DNA from: Streptomyces sp. WP-1
Lineage (GTDB): Bacteria; Actinomycetota; Actinomycetes; Streptomycetales; Streptomycetaceae
Assembly (NCBI RefSeq): GCF_030450125.1
Contig: NZ_CP123923.1
Location: forward strand, 6,271,501-6,335,500
Direction: 5' to 3'
Length of the DNA stretch: 64,000 nucleotides
Shown: piece by piece, positions 15,694 to 27,279 of the stretch
Layout of the letters: each line of letters begins with the position of its first letter
How positions within the stretch are numbered: position 1 is the stretch's first letter
Made by a program: the position numbers and the translations under genes
Notes under the pieces: generated by a model
Database searches by the model: none
What the model was told of the DNA's origin: nothing
Seen by the model: the letters and a program-made list of their open reading frames with translations, nothing else

Positions 15694-16923
15694 ATGCATG
15701 CCTGGCCCGCTTCCGAGGTCCCCGCCCTGCCTGGTCAGGGCCGCGACCTGAGGATCCACGACACCGCGACCGGCGGCCTGGTCACCCTCCAGCCCGGTCC
15801 CGTCGCCCGTATCTACGTCTGCGGTATCACCCCGTACGACGCGACCCACATGGGTCACGCGGCGACCTACAACGCGTTCGACCTCGTTCAGCGCGTGTGG
15901 CTCGACACCAAGCGGCAGGTCCACTACGTCCAGAACGTCACCGACGTCGACGACCCGCTCCTGGAACGCGCGGAGCGCGACGGCGTCGACTGGGTCGCTC
16001 TCGCCGAGAAGGAGACCTCCCTCTTCCGCGAGGACATGACCGCCCTGCGGATGCTCCCGCCCCAGCACTACATAGGCGCCGTCGAGGCGATACCGGGCAT
16101 CGTCCCGCTCGTGGAGCGGCTGCGCGACCTCGGCGCGGCCTACGAACTGGAGGGCGACGTCTACTTCTCCGTCGAGTCCGACCCGCACTTCGGCTCGGTC
16201 TCGCACCTCGACGCGGCCGCCATGCGGCTGCTGTCCGCCGAGCGCGGCGGCGACCCGGACCGCCCGGGCAAGAAGAACCCGCTCGACCCGATGCTGTGGA
16301 TGGCGGCCCGCGAGGGCGAGCCCAGCTGGGACGGCGCCTCCCTCGGCCCCGGCCGGCCCGGCTGGCACATCGAGTGCGTGGCCATCGCCCTGGACCACCT
16401 CGGCATGGGCTTCGACGTCCAGGGCGGCGGCTCCGACCTCGCCTTCCCGCACCACGAGATGGGTGCCTCGCACGCCCACGTGCTCACCGGCGAGTTCCCG
16501 ATGGCCAAGGCGTACGTGCACGCCGGCATGGTCGCCCTGGACGGCGAGAAGATGTCCAAGTCCAGGGGCAACCTGGTCTTCGTCTCCCAGGTCCGGCGCG
16601 GTGGCGTCGACCCGGCCGCGATCCGCCTCGCCCTGCTGGCCCACCACTACCGGGCCGACTGGGAGTGGACCGACCAGGTCCTCCAGGACGCCGTCGACCG
16701 CCTCGACCGCTGGCGCGCCGCGGTCTCCCGCCCCGACGGCCCCTCCGCCGACGCCTTGGTCGAGGAGATCCGCGACGCCCTGTCGAACGACCTGGACTCC
16801 CCGACGGCACTTGTCGCGGTGGACCGCTGGGCCGAGCGCCAGCACACCGGGGGCGGCACGGACACGGGCGCCCCGGGCCTGGTCACGAGGGCGGTGGACG
16901 CCCTCCTGGGCGTTGCTCTGTAG
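15694..16923 (+). CDS. mshC: MshC, cysteine:GlcN-Ins ligase of mycothiol synthesis
   Basis: The protein has 409 aa. It is a class I cysteinyl-tRNA synthetase homolog that joins Cys to GlcN-inositol in mycothiol synthesis. YVCGITPYD holds the zinc Cys43, THMGH is the HIGH motif at 51-55, GWHIEC and FPHHEMG give further zinc ligands, and KMSKSRGN is the KMSKS loop. It lacks the C-terminal anticodon-binding part of CysS, as MshC does. The ATG at 15694 (MHAWPASEV) is preferred over 15688 because TAGGCT (15681-15686) ends 8 nt upstream, implying a leaderless transcript. Confidence 0.93.
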   Translation: MHAWPASEVPALPGQGRDLRIHDTATGGLVTLQPGPVARIYVCGITPYDATHMGHAATYNAFDLVQRVWLDTKRQVHYVQNVTDVDDPLLERAERDGVDWVALAEKETSLFREDMTALRMLPPQHYIGAVEAIPGIVPLVERLRDLGAAYELEGDVYFSVESDPHFGSVSHLDAAAMRLLSAERGGDPDRPGKKNPLDPMLWMAAREGEPSWDGASLGPGRPGWHIECVAIALDHLGMGFDVQGGGSDLAFPHHEMGASHAHVLTGEFPMAKAYVHAGMVALDGEKMSKSRGNLVFVSQVRRGGVDPAAIRLALLAHHYRADWEWTDQVLQDAVDRLDRWRAAVSRPDGPSADALVEEIRDALSNDLDSPTALVAVDRWAERQHTGGGTDTGAPGLVTRAVDALLGVAL

Positions 16924-17066
16924 ACCCCGCCGACCCCCGCGCCCCCGAAGGGGCGCGGGGAACGGCGCGATCGACCACAACGGTCCCGCCGCCACCCGAC
17001 CGGCGTCGAGCGGCACCCCGTAGCGCATCGGCGACAAGCCTCGAAGACAGGCATCGGCGACAAAAA

Positions 17067-17100
17067 GAAGGGGCGGCCCCCAACCCGGGACCGCCCCTTC
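17067..17100 (-). terminator. Terminator of the PAC2 gene
   Basis: A 10-bp stem (GAAGGGGCGG with CCGCCCCTTC) is followed on the minus strand by CTTCTTTTTG. It lies 8 nt after the PAC2 stop codon. Confidence 0.85.
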
Positions 17101-17108
17101 GCCGTACC

Positions 17109-18038
17109 TCAGTCCTCCGACCCGTCACCCTCGTCATCGCCGGCCGAACCGCCGGAGGCATCCGCGTCGGGCTTCGACGGGCGCGCCTTGCCGCCCGGCG
17201 CGTCCCGGCGCCGCAGATACCGCTCGAACTCCCGCGCGATCGCCTCGCCGGACGCCTCCGGCAGCTCCGCCGTGTCGCGGGCCTCCTCCAGCGTCTGGAC
17301 GTACTCCGCGACCTCGCTGTCCTCCGCGGCCAGCTGGTCCACGCCCACCTGCCAGGCCCGCGCGTCCTCCGGCAGCTCGCCCTGCGGGATGCGCAGGTCC
17401 AGCAGATCCTCAAGACGGTTGAGCAGTGCCAGGGTGGCCTTCGGGTTGGGCGGCTGGGAGACGTAGTGCGGCACCGCGGCCCACAGCGACACCGCCGGCA
17501 CCCCGGCATGCGTGCACGCCTCCTGGAGGACCCCGACGATGCCCGTGGGCCCCTCGTACTTCGTCTCCTCCAGGTCCATCCGCTGCGCCAGTTCCGTGTC
17601 CGAGGTGACCCCGCTGACCGGTACCGGACGTGTGTGCGGGGTGTCGCCGAGCAGCGCGCCCAGGACGACCACCAGCTCCACGCCCAGTTCGTGCGCGAAG
17701 CCGAGCAGCTCGTTGCAGAACGAGCGCCATCGCATGGACGGCTCGATGCCCCGCACCAGCACCAGGTCGCGCGGCTTGGCACCGCCGACACGGACCACCG
17801 AGAGCCGGGTCGTCGGCCAGGTGATCTTGCGTACCCCGTCCTCCATGAACACCGTCGGCCGGTTCACCTGGAAGTCGTAGTAGTCCTCGGCGTCCAGCGC
17901 CGCGAACACCTCGCCCTTGAACTCGCGTTCCAGATGCGCGACCGCCGTGGAGGCGGCGTCACCGGCATCGTTCCAGCCCTCGAACGCGGCCACCATGACT
18001 GGGTCGATCAGCTCGGGAACCCCCTCCAGCTCGATCAC
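17109..18038 (-). CDS. PAC2 family protein
   Basis: The protein has 309 aa from GTG 18038, chosen because AAGGAGG sits 6-7 nt upstream; an ATG at 18068 has a poorer site. The N-terminus PELIDPVMVAAFEGWNDAGDAAS is the PAC2 hallmark, followed by DLVLVRGIEPSMRW and VVLGALLGDTPHTRPVPV. The C-terminus is charged and low-complexity. Eukaryotic PAC2 is a proteasome assembly chaperone; actinobacterial homologs are uncharacterised but co-occur with the 20S proteasome. The proteasome genes lie about 20 kb away, so a link is suggestive rather than shown. Confidence 0.85.
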   Translation of the reverse strand: MIELEGVPELIDPVMVAAFEGWNDAGDAASTAVAHLEREFKGEVFAALDAEDYYDFQVNRPTVFMEDGVRKITWPTTRLSVVRVGGAKPRDLVLVRGIEPSMRWRSFCNELLGFAHELGVELVVVLGALLGDTPHTRPVPVSGVTSDTELAQRMDLEETKYEGPTGIVGVLQEACTHAGVPAVSLWAAVPHYVSQPPNPKATLALLNRLEDLLDLRIPQGELPEDARAWQVGVDQLAAEDSEVAEYVQTLEEARDTAELPEASGEAIAREFERYLRRRDAPGGKARPSKPDADASGGSAGDDEGDGSED

Positions 18039-18205
18039 CCAGTGCCTCCTTCCGACGTGCCCTTGCATGACTCACCAACCTTACGGCGTCCGGCAAGGGC
18101 GTCCGCAGTCCCCTTGTAGGGGGCAGTGAACGGATCACTGCCCCGCCCTCCCCGCTCGAACACCCCTCGCGCCCCTGATAAAGCCCGGACCCGGGACGGG
18201 CGCGC

Positions 18206-18242
18206 GGAAGGGGCGGCCCGTGCGTACGGCGCCGCCCCTTCC
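18206..18242 (-). terminator. Terminator of the glycerol operon
   Basis: GGAAGGGGCGGC (18206-18217) pairs perfectly with GCCGCCCCTTCC (18231-18242) over 12 bp. It lies 22 nt past the glpD stop codon on the minus strand. Confidence 0.8.
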
Positions 18243-18264
18243 CCGCGTCGGTGTCCGACCGGGA

Positions 18265-19881
18265 CTACTTCTCGTCGAGCAGACCCTGGACCTTCGCCCG
18301 GACCTCGTCCGTGGCCAGGCCGCGGATGGTCAGCGTGGTACGGCGGCGTAGCACGTCGTCCGCCGTCTCCGCCCACTCGTGGTCACGGGCCCACACGACC
18401 TGCGCCCAGATCTCCGGCGCGTCCGGGTGCACCCGCTGCGCCAGATCCGGGTTCTCGTTCGCCATGCGGGCGATGTCGAAGGCCAGCGAGCCGTAGTGGG
18501 TGGCCAGGTGCTTCGCGGTGTCGGCGGCCATCCGCGGACCGGGGGCCGGACCGTCCACCAGCAGCCGGTGCGCGACCGCGCGCGGGTTGGCGACACCGGG
18601 CAGCGGCAGCTTCTTCGGCAGCGAGGAGATCGGCTCGAAGTCGTCGCCCAGCGGGTGGCCCGGCAGCGCCTCCAGCTTCTTCATGATCGTACGACCGATG
18701 TGGCGGAACGTGGTCCACTTGCCGCCCGCGACGGACAGCATGCCGCCCTTGCCCTCGGTCACCACCGTCTCGCGCTTGGCCTTCGCGGTGTCACCGGGAC
18801 CGCCCGGCAGCACCCGCAGACCCGCGAACGCGTACGTGATCAGGTCCTTCTTCAGCTGCTGGTCCCGGACGGAGAACGCCGCCTCGTCCAGGATCTGCGC
18901 TATGTCCTTGTCGTTGACCGAAACATCGGCCGGGTCCCCCTCGTACTCCTCGTCGGTGGTGCCGAGCAGCAGCATGTCCTCCCAGGGGAGGGCGAAGGTG
19001 ATCCGGTACTTGTCGATCGGGGTGGCCAGCGCGGCCTTCCACGGCGAGGTCCGCTTCAGGACCAGGTGCGCGCCCTTGGACAGCCGGATGGACGGCGCCG
19101 CGCCCGGGTCCTCCATCTTGCGCAGGTGGTCGACCCAGGGGCCGGTCGCGTTCAGCACCAGCCGGGCGTCGACCCCGAACTCGTCACCGGAGGTACGGTC
19201 CTTCAGCTCCGCGCCCGTCACCCGGCCCCGGGTGAAGCGCAGGCCGGTGACCTCGGCGTGGTTCAGGACGACCGCGCCCGCCTCGACGGCCGCGCGGACC
19301 GTCATCAGCGCCATGCGCGCGTCGTTCATCTGGTCGTCGCCGTACACGGCCACGGCCTTCAGGTTCTCGGTACGCAGCTCGGGCACGTCCTGCGCCGCCT
19401 TGGCGGGGGAGAGCAGGTGGCCGACGCCGTCGCCGAACGCGGACAGCGCCGAGTAGGCGAAGACGCCCGCGCCGAGCTTCGCCGCGCCGTGCGGGCCGCC
19501 CTTGTACACGGGGAGGTAGAAGGTCAGCGGGTTCGCCAGGTGGGGAGCCACCTGACGGGACACCGCGCGGCGCTCGAAGTGGTTCTCCGCCACCAGCTTC
19601 ACCGCGCCGGTCTGCAGGTAGCGCAGACCGCCGTGGAGCAGCTTGGAGGAGGCGGAGGAGGTGGCACCGGCGAAGTCGCCGGCATCGACCAGCGCCACCC
19701 TGAGCCCGGACTGCGCGGCATGCCAGGCGGTGGAGATGCCCAGGATGCCGCCGCCGATCACAAGAAGGTCGTACGACGCCTTGGAGAGCTGCTCCCTGGT
19801 CTCGGCGCGACTCGGGTTGGAGCCGGAGGCCGGGCGCGTTCCCAGGGCAGGCACGGACTGCAGGGTGGACTGACTGGTCAT
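18265..19881 (-). CDS. glpD: FAD-dependent glycerol-3-phosphate dehydrogenase
   Basis: The protein has 538 aa. The FAD-binding VIGGGILGIS is at about residues 41-50. ATSSASSKLLHGGLRYLQ is the GlpD family signature, and LNATGPWVDHLRKM and GGKWTTFRHIGR are further conserved blocks. It oxidises glycerol-3-phosphate to dihydroxyacetone phosphate at the membrane and passes electrons to the quinone pool. It is the last gene of gylR-glpF-glpK-glpD, 48 nt after glpK, with a GAGGAG ribosome binding site. Induction by glycerol through GylR is expected. Confidence 0.96.
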   Translation of the reverse strand: MTSQSTLQSVPALGTRPASGSNPSRAETREQLSKASYDLLVIGGGILGISTAWHAAQSGLRVALVDAGDFAGATSSASSKLLHGGLRYLQTGAVKLVAENHFERRAVSRQVAPHLANPLTFYLPVYKGGPHGAAKLGAGVFAYSALSAFGDGVGHLLSPAKAAQDVPELRTENLKAVAVYGDDQMNDARMALMTVRAAVEAGAVVLNHAEVTGLRFTRGRVTGAELKDRTSGDEFGVDARLVLNATGPWVDHLRKMEDPGAAPSIRLSKGAHLVLKRTSPWKAALATPIDKYRITFALPWEDMLLLGTTDEEYEGDPADVSVNDKDIAQILDEAAFSVRDQQLKKDLITYAFAGLRVLPGGPGDTAKAKRETVVTEGKGGMLSVAGGKWTTFRHIGRTIMKKLEALPGHPLGDDFEPISSLPKKLPLPGVANPRAVAHRLLVDGPAPGPRMAADTAKHLATHYGSLAFDIARMANENPDLAQRVHPDAPEIWAQVVWARDHEWAETADDVLRRRTTLTIRGLATDEVRAKVQGLLDEK

Positions 19882-19929
19882 GTGGGGTACTTACTCCTCG
19901 TCAGAGCGGTCTGAGCCGAGAGAGGCCGC

Positions 19930-21468
<1,539 letters not shown>

Positions 21469-21540
21469 TGTGTGCTCCTGAGGTCCGTGGTTGAGGGGCT
21501 GAACGTACGGCGCGTGCGCGAATCCCCGGTGGGGGTTTCG

Positions 21541-22332
21541 TCAGAAGGCGACGTTGTAGATACCCGCCGCGATGGCGGCGCCGATCAGCGGGCCGACCAC
21601 CGGGATCCAGGCGTAGCTCCAGTCGGAGCCGCCCTTGTTGGGCAGCGGCAGCAGGGCGTGCACGATGCGCGGGCCGAGGTCACGGGCCGGGTTGATCGCG
21701 TAGCCCGTCGGGCCGCCGAGGGACAGGCCGATGGCCACCACCACGAAGGCGGTGATCAGACCGCCGAGCGCGCCGAGGCCGTTGCCGTTGTTGTTCAGGC
21801 CCTGAGTGAGGACCGCGAGGATCAGCACGATGGTGCCGATGATCTCCGTGACGAGGTTCTGCACCACGTTCCGGATCTCCGGGCCGGTGGAGAAGATGCC
21901 GAGCACCGGTCCCGCACCCTGCTCCTGGGCCTCGACCGCCTTGGCCGTCGTGTCCTGGGCGCCCGGACCGCCGACGATCTCCTTGTCGGTGAGGTGCGCG
22001 TGGAACTGCCCGTAGTAGGCGAGCCACACCAGGACCGCACCGATCATGGCGCCGAGCAGCTGGCCGCCGAGGTAGTACGGAACGTTGCTCCAGTCGCTGT
22101 TCTTGATGGCCAGGGCGACGGTGACGGCCGGGTTCAGATGGGCGCCGGAGAGCGGCGCGGAGATGTACACGGCCGTCATGACGGCGAAGCCCCACCCGAA
22201 CGCGATGGCGACCCAGCCGGCGTTACGGGCCTTGGAGGCCTTCAGCGTGACGGCGGCGCAGACGCCACCGCCGAGCAGGATGAGTATGGCGGTACCGAGG
22301 GTCTCGCCGATGAAGATGTCGGAGCTGGACAC
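21541..22332 (-). CDS. glpF: Glycerol uptake facilitator (aquaglyceroporin)
   Basis: The protein has 263 aa with six predicted membrane helices and two NPA half-helix motifs: [10 protein letters not shown] (NPA 67-69) and [13 protein letters not shown] (NPA 214-216). The Asp after the second NPAR marks glycerol-conducting rather than water-only channels. It lets glycerol diffuse into the cell, where GlpK traps it. The GTG start at 22332 follows AAAGGAG. It is the first structural gene of the operon, with a GylR-type operator about 130 nt upstream. Confidence 0.95.
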   Translation of the reverse strand: MSSSDIFIGETLGTAILILLGGGVCAAVTLKASKARNAGWVAIAFGWGFAVMTAVYISAPLSGAHLNPAVTVALAIKNSDWSNVPYYLGGQLLGAMIGAVLVWLAYYGQFHAHLTDKEIVGGPGAQDTTAKAVEAQEQGAGPVLGIFSTGPEIRNVVQNLVTEIIGTIVLILAVLTQGLNNNGNGLGALGGLITAFVVVAIGLSLGGPTGYAINPARDLGPRIVHALLPLPNKGGSDWSYAWIPVVGPLIGAAIAAGIYNVAF

Positions 22333-22458
22333 CCGCGACTCCTTTGTCCTTCGTCCAGGGGTGAGCGAACCCCGGTCCCACCGGGGGTTCTGGTGCCCTC
22401 GGGGTGAGAGCGATACCGGCCCTTGGCGTTGTCACACTCTAACGCGTATTACCGATAG

Positions 22459-22477
22459 GTGTTCGACAATGCCGACC
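22459..22477 (-). promoter_or_regulatory. Candidate GylR operator upstream of glpF
   Basis: The plus strand here reads GTGTTCGACAATGCCGACC. It matches, almost base for base, the element upstream of gylR read on its minus strand (GTGTTCGACATTGCCGAAC). It sits in the 353-nt gylR-glpF gap (22333-22685). On the minus strand a TTGACG about 35-40 nt before it could be the -35 of the glpF promoter, placing the operator near the transcription start, where an IclR-type repressor would block transcription. The rest of the gap is AT-richer and holds no gene. Confidence 0.6.
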
Positions 22478-22685
22478 GATGGACGGGAGTCTTGCTTCGG
22501 TGTTACGCGTGCGTCAAGAGTTCTCTTATCGAAAACCGGATCGTTATTGATCGTTGTCGGCTATCACTCTTCGCTACACTATGTAGTTTTAGCCCCACTT
22601 TGTCCCTTTCAGGGTAGGCCGAGAGCCGGAACGCCGCCCGGCGTCCCGGTCCTACCCACAACAGAGCGTGATCCCCCGGGGACCC

Positions 22686-23450
22686 TCAGAACCGCCCGGC
22701 ACCCAGGTCCCGGGAGACCGCGCGGGCGCAGTCACGCACCGCGGCGATCAGCTCGGGCCGCAGCTCGCCGTCCCGGCACAGCCGCTCCACCGCACCCGTG
22801 ATGCCGACGGCACCCACGGGCATCCGGCGCCGGTCGTGGACCGGCGCGGCGATCGACGCCACGCCCTCCCACGTCTCCTCCACATCGGCCGCGTAGCCCC
22901 GCGCGCGCGTGAGGTCGAGGATGTGCTCGAACTCCGCCGCGTCGCACACCGTGCGGTCCGTGAACGCCTTGCGCTCCGCCTCCAGCGCCTCGCTGTGCGC
23001 CACCGGGTCGTACGCCGACAGCACCTTGCCCAGCGCCGTGCAGTGCAGGGGCTGCATGGCCCCGATCTCCAGCACCTGCCGGCTGTCGTCGGGCCGGAAG
23101 ACGTGGTGCACGATCAGCACGCCCTGCTGGTGCAGCACCCCCAGGTGCACGCTCTCCCCGCTGGAGCGGGCCAGATCGTCCGTCCACACCAGGGCGCGCG
23201 CCCGCAGCTCGTGGACGTCCAGATAGGTGGTGCCAAGGCGCAGCAGCTCCGCGCCCAGCTGATAGCGGCCCGAGGCGTCGTCCTGCTCCACGAACCCCTC
23301 CTGCTGGAGGGTGCGCAGGATGCCGTGCGCGGTGCCCTTGGCGAGGCCGAGCGAGGAGGCGATGTCGGACAGCCCGAGCCGTCGCTCGCCGCCCGCGAGC
23401 AGCCGCAGCATCGCGGCCGCGCGTTCGAGCGACTGGATGTTCCGTGCCAT
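22686..23450 (-). CDS. gylR: GylR, IclR-family regulator of glycerol catabolism
   Basis: The protein has 254 aa, the same length as recalled for S. coelicolor GylR. The N-terminal winged HTH (LSDIASSLGLAKGTAHGILR TLQ) is followed by the IclR effector domain (LHCTALGKVLSAYDP, then GYAADVEETWEGVASIAAPV). It represses the glycerol operon and itself until induced, probably by glycerol-3-phosphate. It lies immediately upstream of glpF in the same orientation. Operator-like repeats occur before both gylR and glpF. Confidence 0.95.
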   Translation of the reverse strand: MARNIQSLERAAAMLRLLAGGERRLGLSDIASSLGLAKGTAHGILRTLQQEGFVEQDDASGRYQLGAELLRLGTTYLDVHELRARALVWTDDLARSSGESVHLGVLHQQGVLIVHHVFRPDDSRQVLEIGAMQPLHCTALGKVLSAYDPVAHSEALEAERKAFTDRTVCDAAEFEHILDLTRARGYAADVEETWEGVASIAAPVHDRRRMPVGAVGITGAVERLCRDGELRPELIAAVRDCARAVSRDLGAGRF

Positions 23451-23532
23451 CGCCGTCCTGCCTCCGTCCCCTTCGACTGCCGAACACATCTCTGGGCGAA
23501 GCGCCGCCGACTGCCTGCGCTCCGCTACCACC

Positions 23533-23551
23533 GTTCGGCAATGTCGAACAC
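23533..23551 (-). promoter_or_regulatory. Candidate GylR autoregulatory operator
   Basis: The minus strand reads GTGTTCGACATTGCCGAAC, an imperfect inverted repeat (GTTCG with CGAAC). It overlaps a TAGTGT -10-like hexamer for gylR. A third, shorter relative (TTCGACTGCCGAACAC, two bases shorter in the middle) lies at 23472-23487, closer to the gylR start. The 313-nt gylR-metH gap otherwise holds the metH promoter; no cobalamin riboswitch was recognised in it. Confidence 0.6.
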
Positions 23552-23763
23552 TACCGGTCCATGTCGACCTCCCGCTAATGGTCGGTCGACACCTGTTACA
23601 TCACTGGTGGCCCGGACGTGGCGCCGGGGCCATCCGCGTCCGTCCCGTGGACGCCTGTGCCCATCCAAGCCCACTCCCGGCTAGTCTGGCGCCGTGCGGC
23701 CCTCCCGCCCGGCGTGGGGGTACCGCATAGCCGACAGCCGTCGCACCTTCAGGGAGCCCTTAC

Positions 23764-26700
23764 ATGGCCTCGTTGCCAACGTCCCCTATCGCCGACAGCC
23801 GGACCCGTGCGTCCGCGCTCCGAGAGGCGCTCGCCACCCGCGTGGTGGTCGCCGACGGAGCCATGGGCACCATGCTCCAGGCCCAGGACCCGACCCTGGA
23901 CGACTTCCAGCAGCTCGAGGGCTGCAACGAGATCCTCAATCTCACCCGCCCCGACATCGTCCGCTCGGTCCACGAGGCCTACTTCGCCGTCGGCGTCGAC
24001 TGCGTCGAGACCAACACCTTCGGCGCCAACCACTCCGCCCTCGGCGAGTACGACATCTCCGACCGGGTCCACGAGCTGTCCGAGGCCGGCGCCCGGGTCG
24101 CCCGCGAGAGCGCCGACGCGTTCACCGCCCGCGACGGCCGCCCCCGCTGGGTCCTCGGCTCCATGGGCCCCGGCACCAAGCTGCCCACCCTCGGCCACGC
24201 GCCCTACCCCGTGCTGCGCGACGCCTATCAGGCGAACGCCGAGGGCCTGATCGAGGGCGGCGCCGACGCGCTCCTCGTGGAGACCACCCAGGACCTCCTC
24301 CAGACCAAGGCCTCGGTCATCGGCGCCCGCAGCGCCCTGGCCGCCCTCGGCCTGGACGTCCCGGTGATCGTCTCGGTCACCGTCGAGACCACCGGCACCA
24401 TGCTCCTCGGCTCCGAGATCGGCGCGGCCCTCACCGCGCTCGAACCGCTCGGCATCGACATGATCGGCCTGAACTGCGCCACCGGCCCGGCCGAGATGAG
24501 CGAGCACCTGCGCTACCTCGCCCGCAACGCCCGCATCCCGCTGTCCTGCATGCCGAACGCCGGTCTGCCCGTCCTCGGCAAGGACGGCGCGCACTACCCG
24601 CTGACCGCCCCCGAGCTGGCCGACGCCCAGGAGACCTTCGTCCGCGAGTACGGCCTCTCGCTCGTCGGCGGCTGCTGCGGTACGACCCCCGAGCACCTGC
24701 GCCAGGTCGTGGAGCGCGTCCAGGGCCTGACCCCGCCGGCCCGCGACCCGCGCCCCGAGCCGGGCGCCGCGTCGCTGTACCAGTCGGTGCCGTTCCGGCA
24801 GGACACCTCGTATCTGGCGATCGGTGAGCGGACGAACGCGAACGGGTCGAAGAAGTTCCGTGAGGCGATGCTGGAGGCCCGCTGGGACGACTGTGTGGAG
24901 ATGGCGCGGGAGCAGACCCGCGAGGGCGCGCACATGCTCGACCTGTGTGTGGACTACGTGGGCCGCGACGGCGTCGCCGACATGGCGGAGCTGGCCGGAC
25001 GCCTCGCGACGGCGTCGACGCTGCCGATCGTGCTGGACTCCACCGAGGTGAACGTCATCGAGGCCGGTCTGGAGCGCCTGGGCGGGCGCGCGGTGATCAA
25101 CTCGGTGAACTACGAGGACGGTGACGGCCCCGAGTCCCGCTTCGCGAAGGTCACCGACCTCGCCCGCCGCCACGGCGCCGCGCTGATCGCGCTGACGATC
25201 GACGAGGAGGGCCAGGCCCGCACGGTCGAGAACAAGGTCGCGATCGCCGAGCGCCTGATCGCGGATCTGACCGGCAACTGGGGCATCCTGGAGTCGGACA
25301 TCCTGATCGACACCCTGACGTTCACGATCTGCACGGGTCAGGAGGAGTCCCGCAAGGACGGTGTCGCCACGATCGAGGCGATCCGGGAGCTGAAGCGCCG
25401 CCACCCGGACGTGCAGACCACACTGGGCCTGTCGAACATCTCCTTCGGCCTGAACCCGGCCGCCCGCATCCTGCTCAACAGCGTCTTCCTGGACGAGTGC
25501 GTCAAGGCGGGCCTGGACTCGGCGATCGTGCACGCCTCGAAGATCCTCCCCATCGCGCGTTTCAGCGAGGAGGAGGTGCGGACGGCGCTCGACCTGATCC
25601 ACGACCGGCGCGCCGAGGGCTACGACCCCCTCCAGAAGCTCATGCAGCTGTTCGAGGGGGCGACGGCGAAGTCGCTGAAGGCGGGCAAGGCCGAGGAGCT
25701 GGCCGCGCTGCCGCTGGAGGAGCGTCTCAAGCGGCGGATCATCGACGGTGAACGCAACGGCCTGGAGGCCGACCTGGACACCGCGCTCCAGGACCGTCCC
25801 GCCCTCGACATCGTCAACGAGACGCTGCTGGACGGGATGAAGGTCGTCGGTGAGCTGTTCGGCTCGGGGCAGATGCAGCTGCCGTTCGTGCTCCAGTCCG
25901 CCGAGGTGATGAAGGCCGCGGTCGCCCACCTCGAACCCCACATGGAGAAGTCCGACGCGGACGGCAAGGGCACCATCGTGCTGGCCACCGTGCGCGGCGA
26001 CGTCCATGACATCGGCAAGAACCTCGTCGACATCATCCTGTCGAACAACGGCTACAACGTCGTCAACCTGGGCATCAAACAGCCCGTCTCCGCGATCCTG
26101 GAGGCCGCCGAGGAACACCGCGCCGACGTGATCGGGATGTCCGGGCTGCTGGTGAAGTCCACGGTGATCATGAAGGAGAACCTGGAAGAGCTCAACCAGC
26201 GCGACCTGGCGGGCACGTACCCCGTCATCCTCGGCGGTGCCGCCCTCACCCGCGCCTACGTCGAACAGGACCTCCACGAGATCTACCAGGGCGAGGTCCG
26301 CTACGCCCGCGACGCCTTCGAGGGCCTGCGCCTCATGGACGCCCTCATCGGCGTCAAACGCGGCGTCCCCGGCGCCAAACTGCCCGAGCTGAAGCAGCGC
26401 CGGGTCCGCGCCACGGCCCCCGTCGAGGTGACCGAACGCCCGGAGGAGGGGCACGTCCGCTCCGACGTCGCCACCGACAACCCCGTGCCCGCCCCGCCGT
26501 TCCGGGGCACCCGCGTCATCAAGGGAATCCAGCTCAAGGAGTACGCCTCCTGGCTGGACGAGGGCGCCCTCTTCAAGGGCCAGTGGGGGCTGAAGCAGGT
26601 CCGTACCGGCGAGGGACCGTCGTACGAGGAACTGGTCGAGACCGAGGGCCGGCCCCGGCTGCGCGGACTCCTCGACCGGCTCCAGACCGAGAACCTGCTC

Positions 26701-27279
26701 GAAGCGGCCGTGGTCTACGGCTACTTCCCGTGCGTGTCCAAGGACGACGACCTCATCGTCCTGGACGAACAGGGCAACGAGCGCACCCGGTTCACCTTCC
26801 CCCGCCAGCGCCGCGGCCGCCGCCTGTGCCTGGCCGACTTCTTCCGCCCGGAGGAATCCGGCGAGACCGACGTCGTCGGCTTCCAGGTCGTCACCGTCGG
26901 CTCCCGGATCGGCGAGGAGACGGCCAAGCTGTTCGAGGCCAACGCCTACCGCGACTACCTCGAACTGCACGGCCTGTCCGTCCAGCTGGCCGAGGCCCTC
27001 GCCGAGTACTGGCACGCACGGGTGCGCACCGAACTCGGATTCGGCGGCGAGGACCCCGCCGACATCGAGGACATGTTCGCCCTGAAGTACCGCGGCGCCC
27101 GCTTCTCCCTCGGCTACGGCGCCTGCCCGGACCTGGAGGACCGCGGCAAGATCGCGGCCCTGCTGGAGCCCGAGCGGATCGGCGTCCACCTCTCCGAGGA
27201 GTTCCAGCTGCACCCCGAGCAGTCCACGGACGCCATCGTGATCCACCACCCGGAGGCGAAGTACTTCAACGCCCGCTGA
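23764..27279 (+). CDS. metH: Cobalamin-dependent methionine synthase
   Basis: The protein has 1171 aa with all four MetH modules. The homocysteine domain (about 1-330) has the zinc Cys pair in GGCCGTTPEHL near 303. The pterin-binding domain (about 345-600) begins YLAIGERTNANGSKKF. The cobalamin domain has the axial His in DVHDIGKN near 746. The AdoMet activation domain fills about 900-1171. It transfers the methyl group of methyltetrahydrofolate via methylcobalamin to homocysteine. The gene is monocistronic or joined to the HAD gene 182 nt downstream. No B12 riboswitch was seen upstream. Confidence 0.97.
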   Translation: MASLPTSPIADSRTRASALREALATRVVVADGAMGTMLQAQDPTLDDFQQLEGCNEILNLTRPDIVRSVHEAYFAVGVDCVETNTFGANHSALGEYDISDRVHELSEAGARVARESADAFTARDGRPRWVLGSMGPGTKLPTLGHAPYPVLRDAYQANAEGLIEGGADALLVETTQDLLQTKASVIGARSALAALGLDVPVIVSVTVETTGTMLLGSEIGAALTALEPLGIDMIGLNCATGPAEMSEHLRYLARNARIPLSCMPNAGLPVLGKDGAHYPLTAPELADAQETFVREYGLSLVGGCCGTTPEHLRQVVERVQGLTPPARDPRPEPGAASLYQSVPFRQDTSYLAIGERTNANGSKKFREAMLEARWDDCVEMAREQTREGAHMLDLCVDYVGRDGVADMAELAGRLATASTLPIVLDSTEVNVIEAGLERLGGRAVINSVNYEDGDGPESRFAKVTDLARRHGAALIALTIDEEGQARTVENKVAIAERLIADLTGNWGILESDILIDTLTFTICTGQEESRKDGVATIEAIRELKRRHPDVQTTLGLSNISFGLNPAARILLNSVFLDECVKAGLDSAIVHASKILPIARFSEEEVRTALDLIHDRRAEGYDPLQKLMQLFEGATAKSLKAGKAEELAALPLEERLKRRIIDGERNGLEADLDTALQDRPALDIVNETLLDGMKVVGELFGSGQMQLPFVLQSAEVMKAAVAHLEPHMEKSDADGKGTIVLATVRGDVHDIGKNLVDIILSNNGYNVVNLGIKQPVSAILEAAEEHRADVIGMSGLLVKSTVIMKENLEELNQRDLAGTYPVILGGAALTRAYVEQDLHEIYQGEVRYARDAFEGLRLMDALIGVKRGVPGAKLPELKQRRVRATAPVEVTERPEEGHVRSDVATDNPVPAPPFRGTRVIKGIQLKEYASWLDEGALFKGQWGLKQVRTGEGPSYEELVETEGRPRLRGLLDRLQTENLLEAAVVYGYFPCVSKDDDLIVLDEQGNERTRFTFPRQRRGRRLCLADFFRPEESGETDVVGFQVVTVGSRIGEETAKLFEANAYRDYLELHGLSVQLAEALAEYWHARVRTELGFGGEDPADIEDMFALKYRGARFSLGYGACPDLEDRGKIAALLEPERIGVHLSEEFQLHPEQSTDAIVIHHPEAKYFNAR

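Noticed and set aside
23552..23763. Cobalamin riboswitch before metH
   Set aside because: No B12-box-like sequence or riboswitch helix pattern was seen in the short gap.
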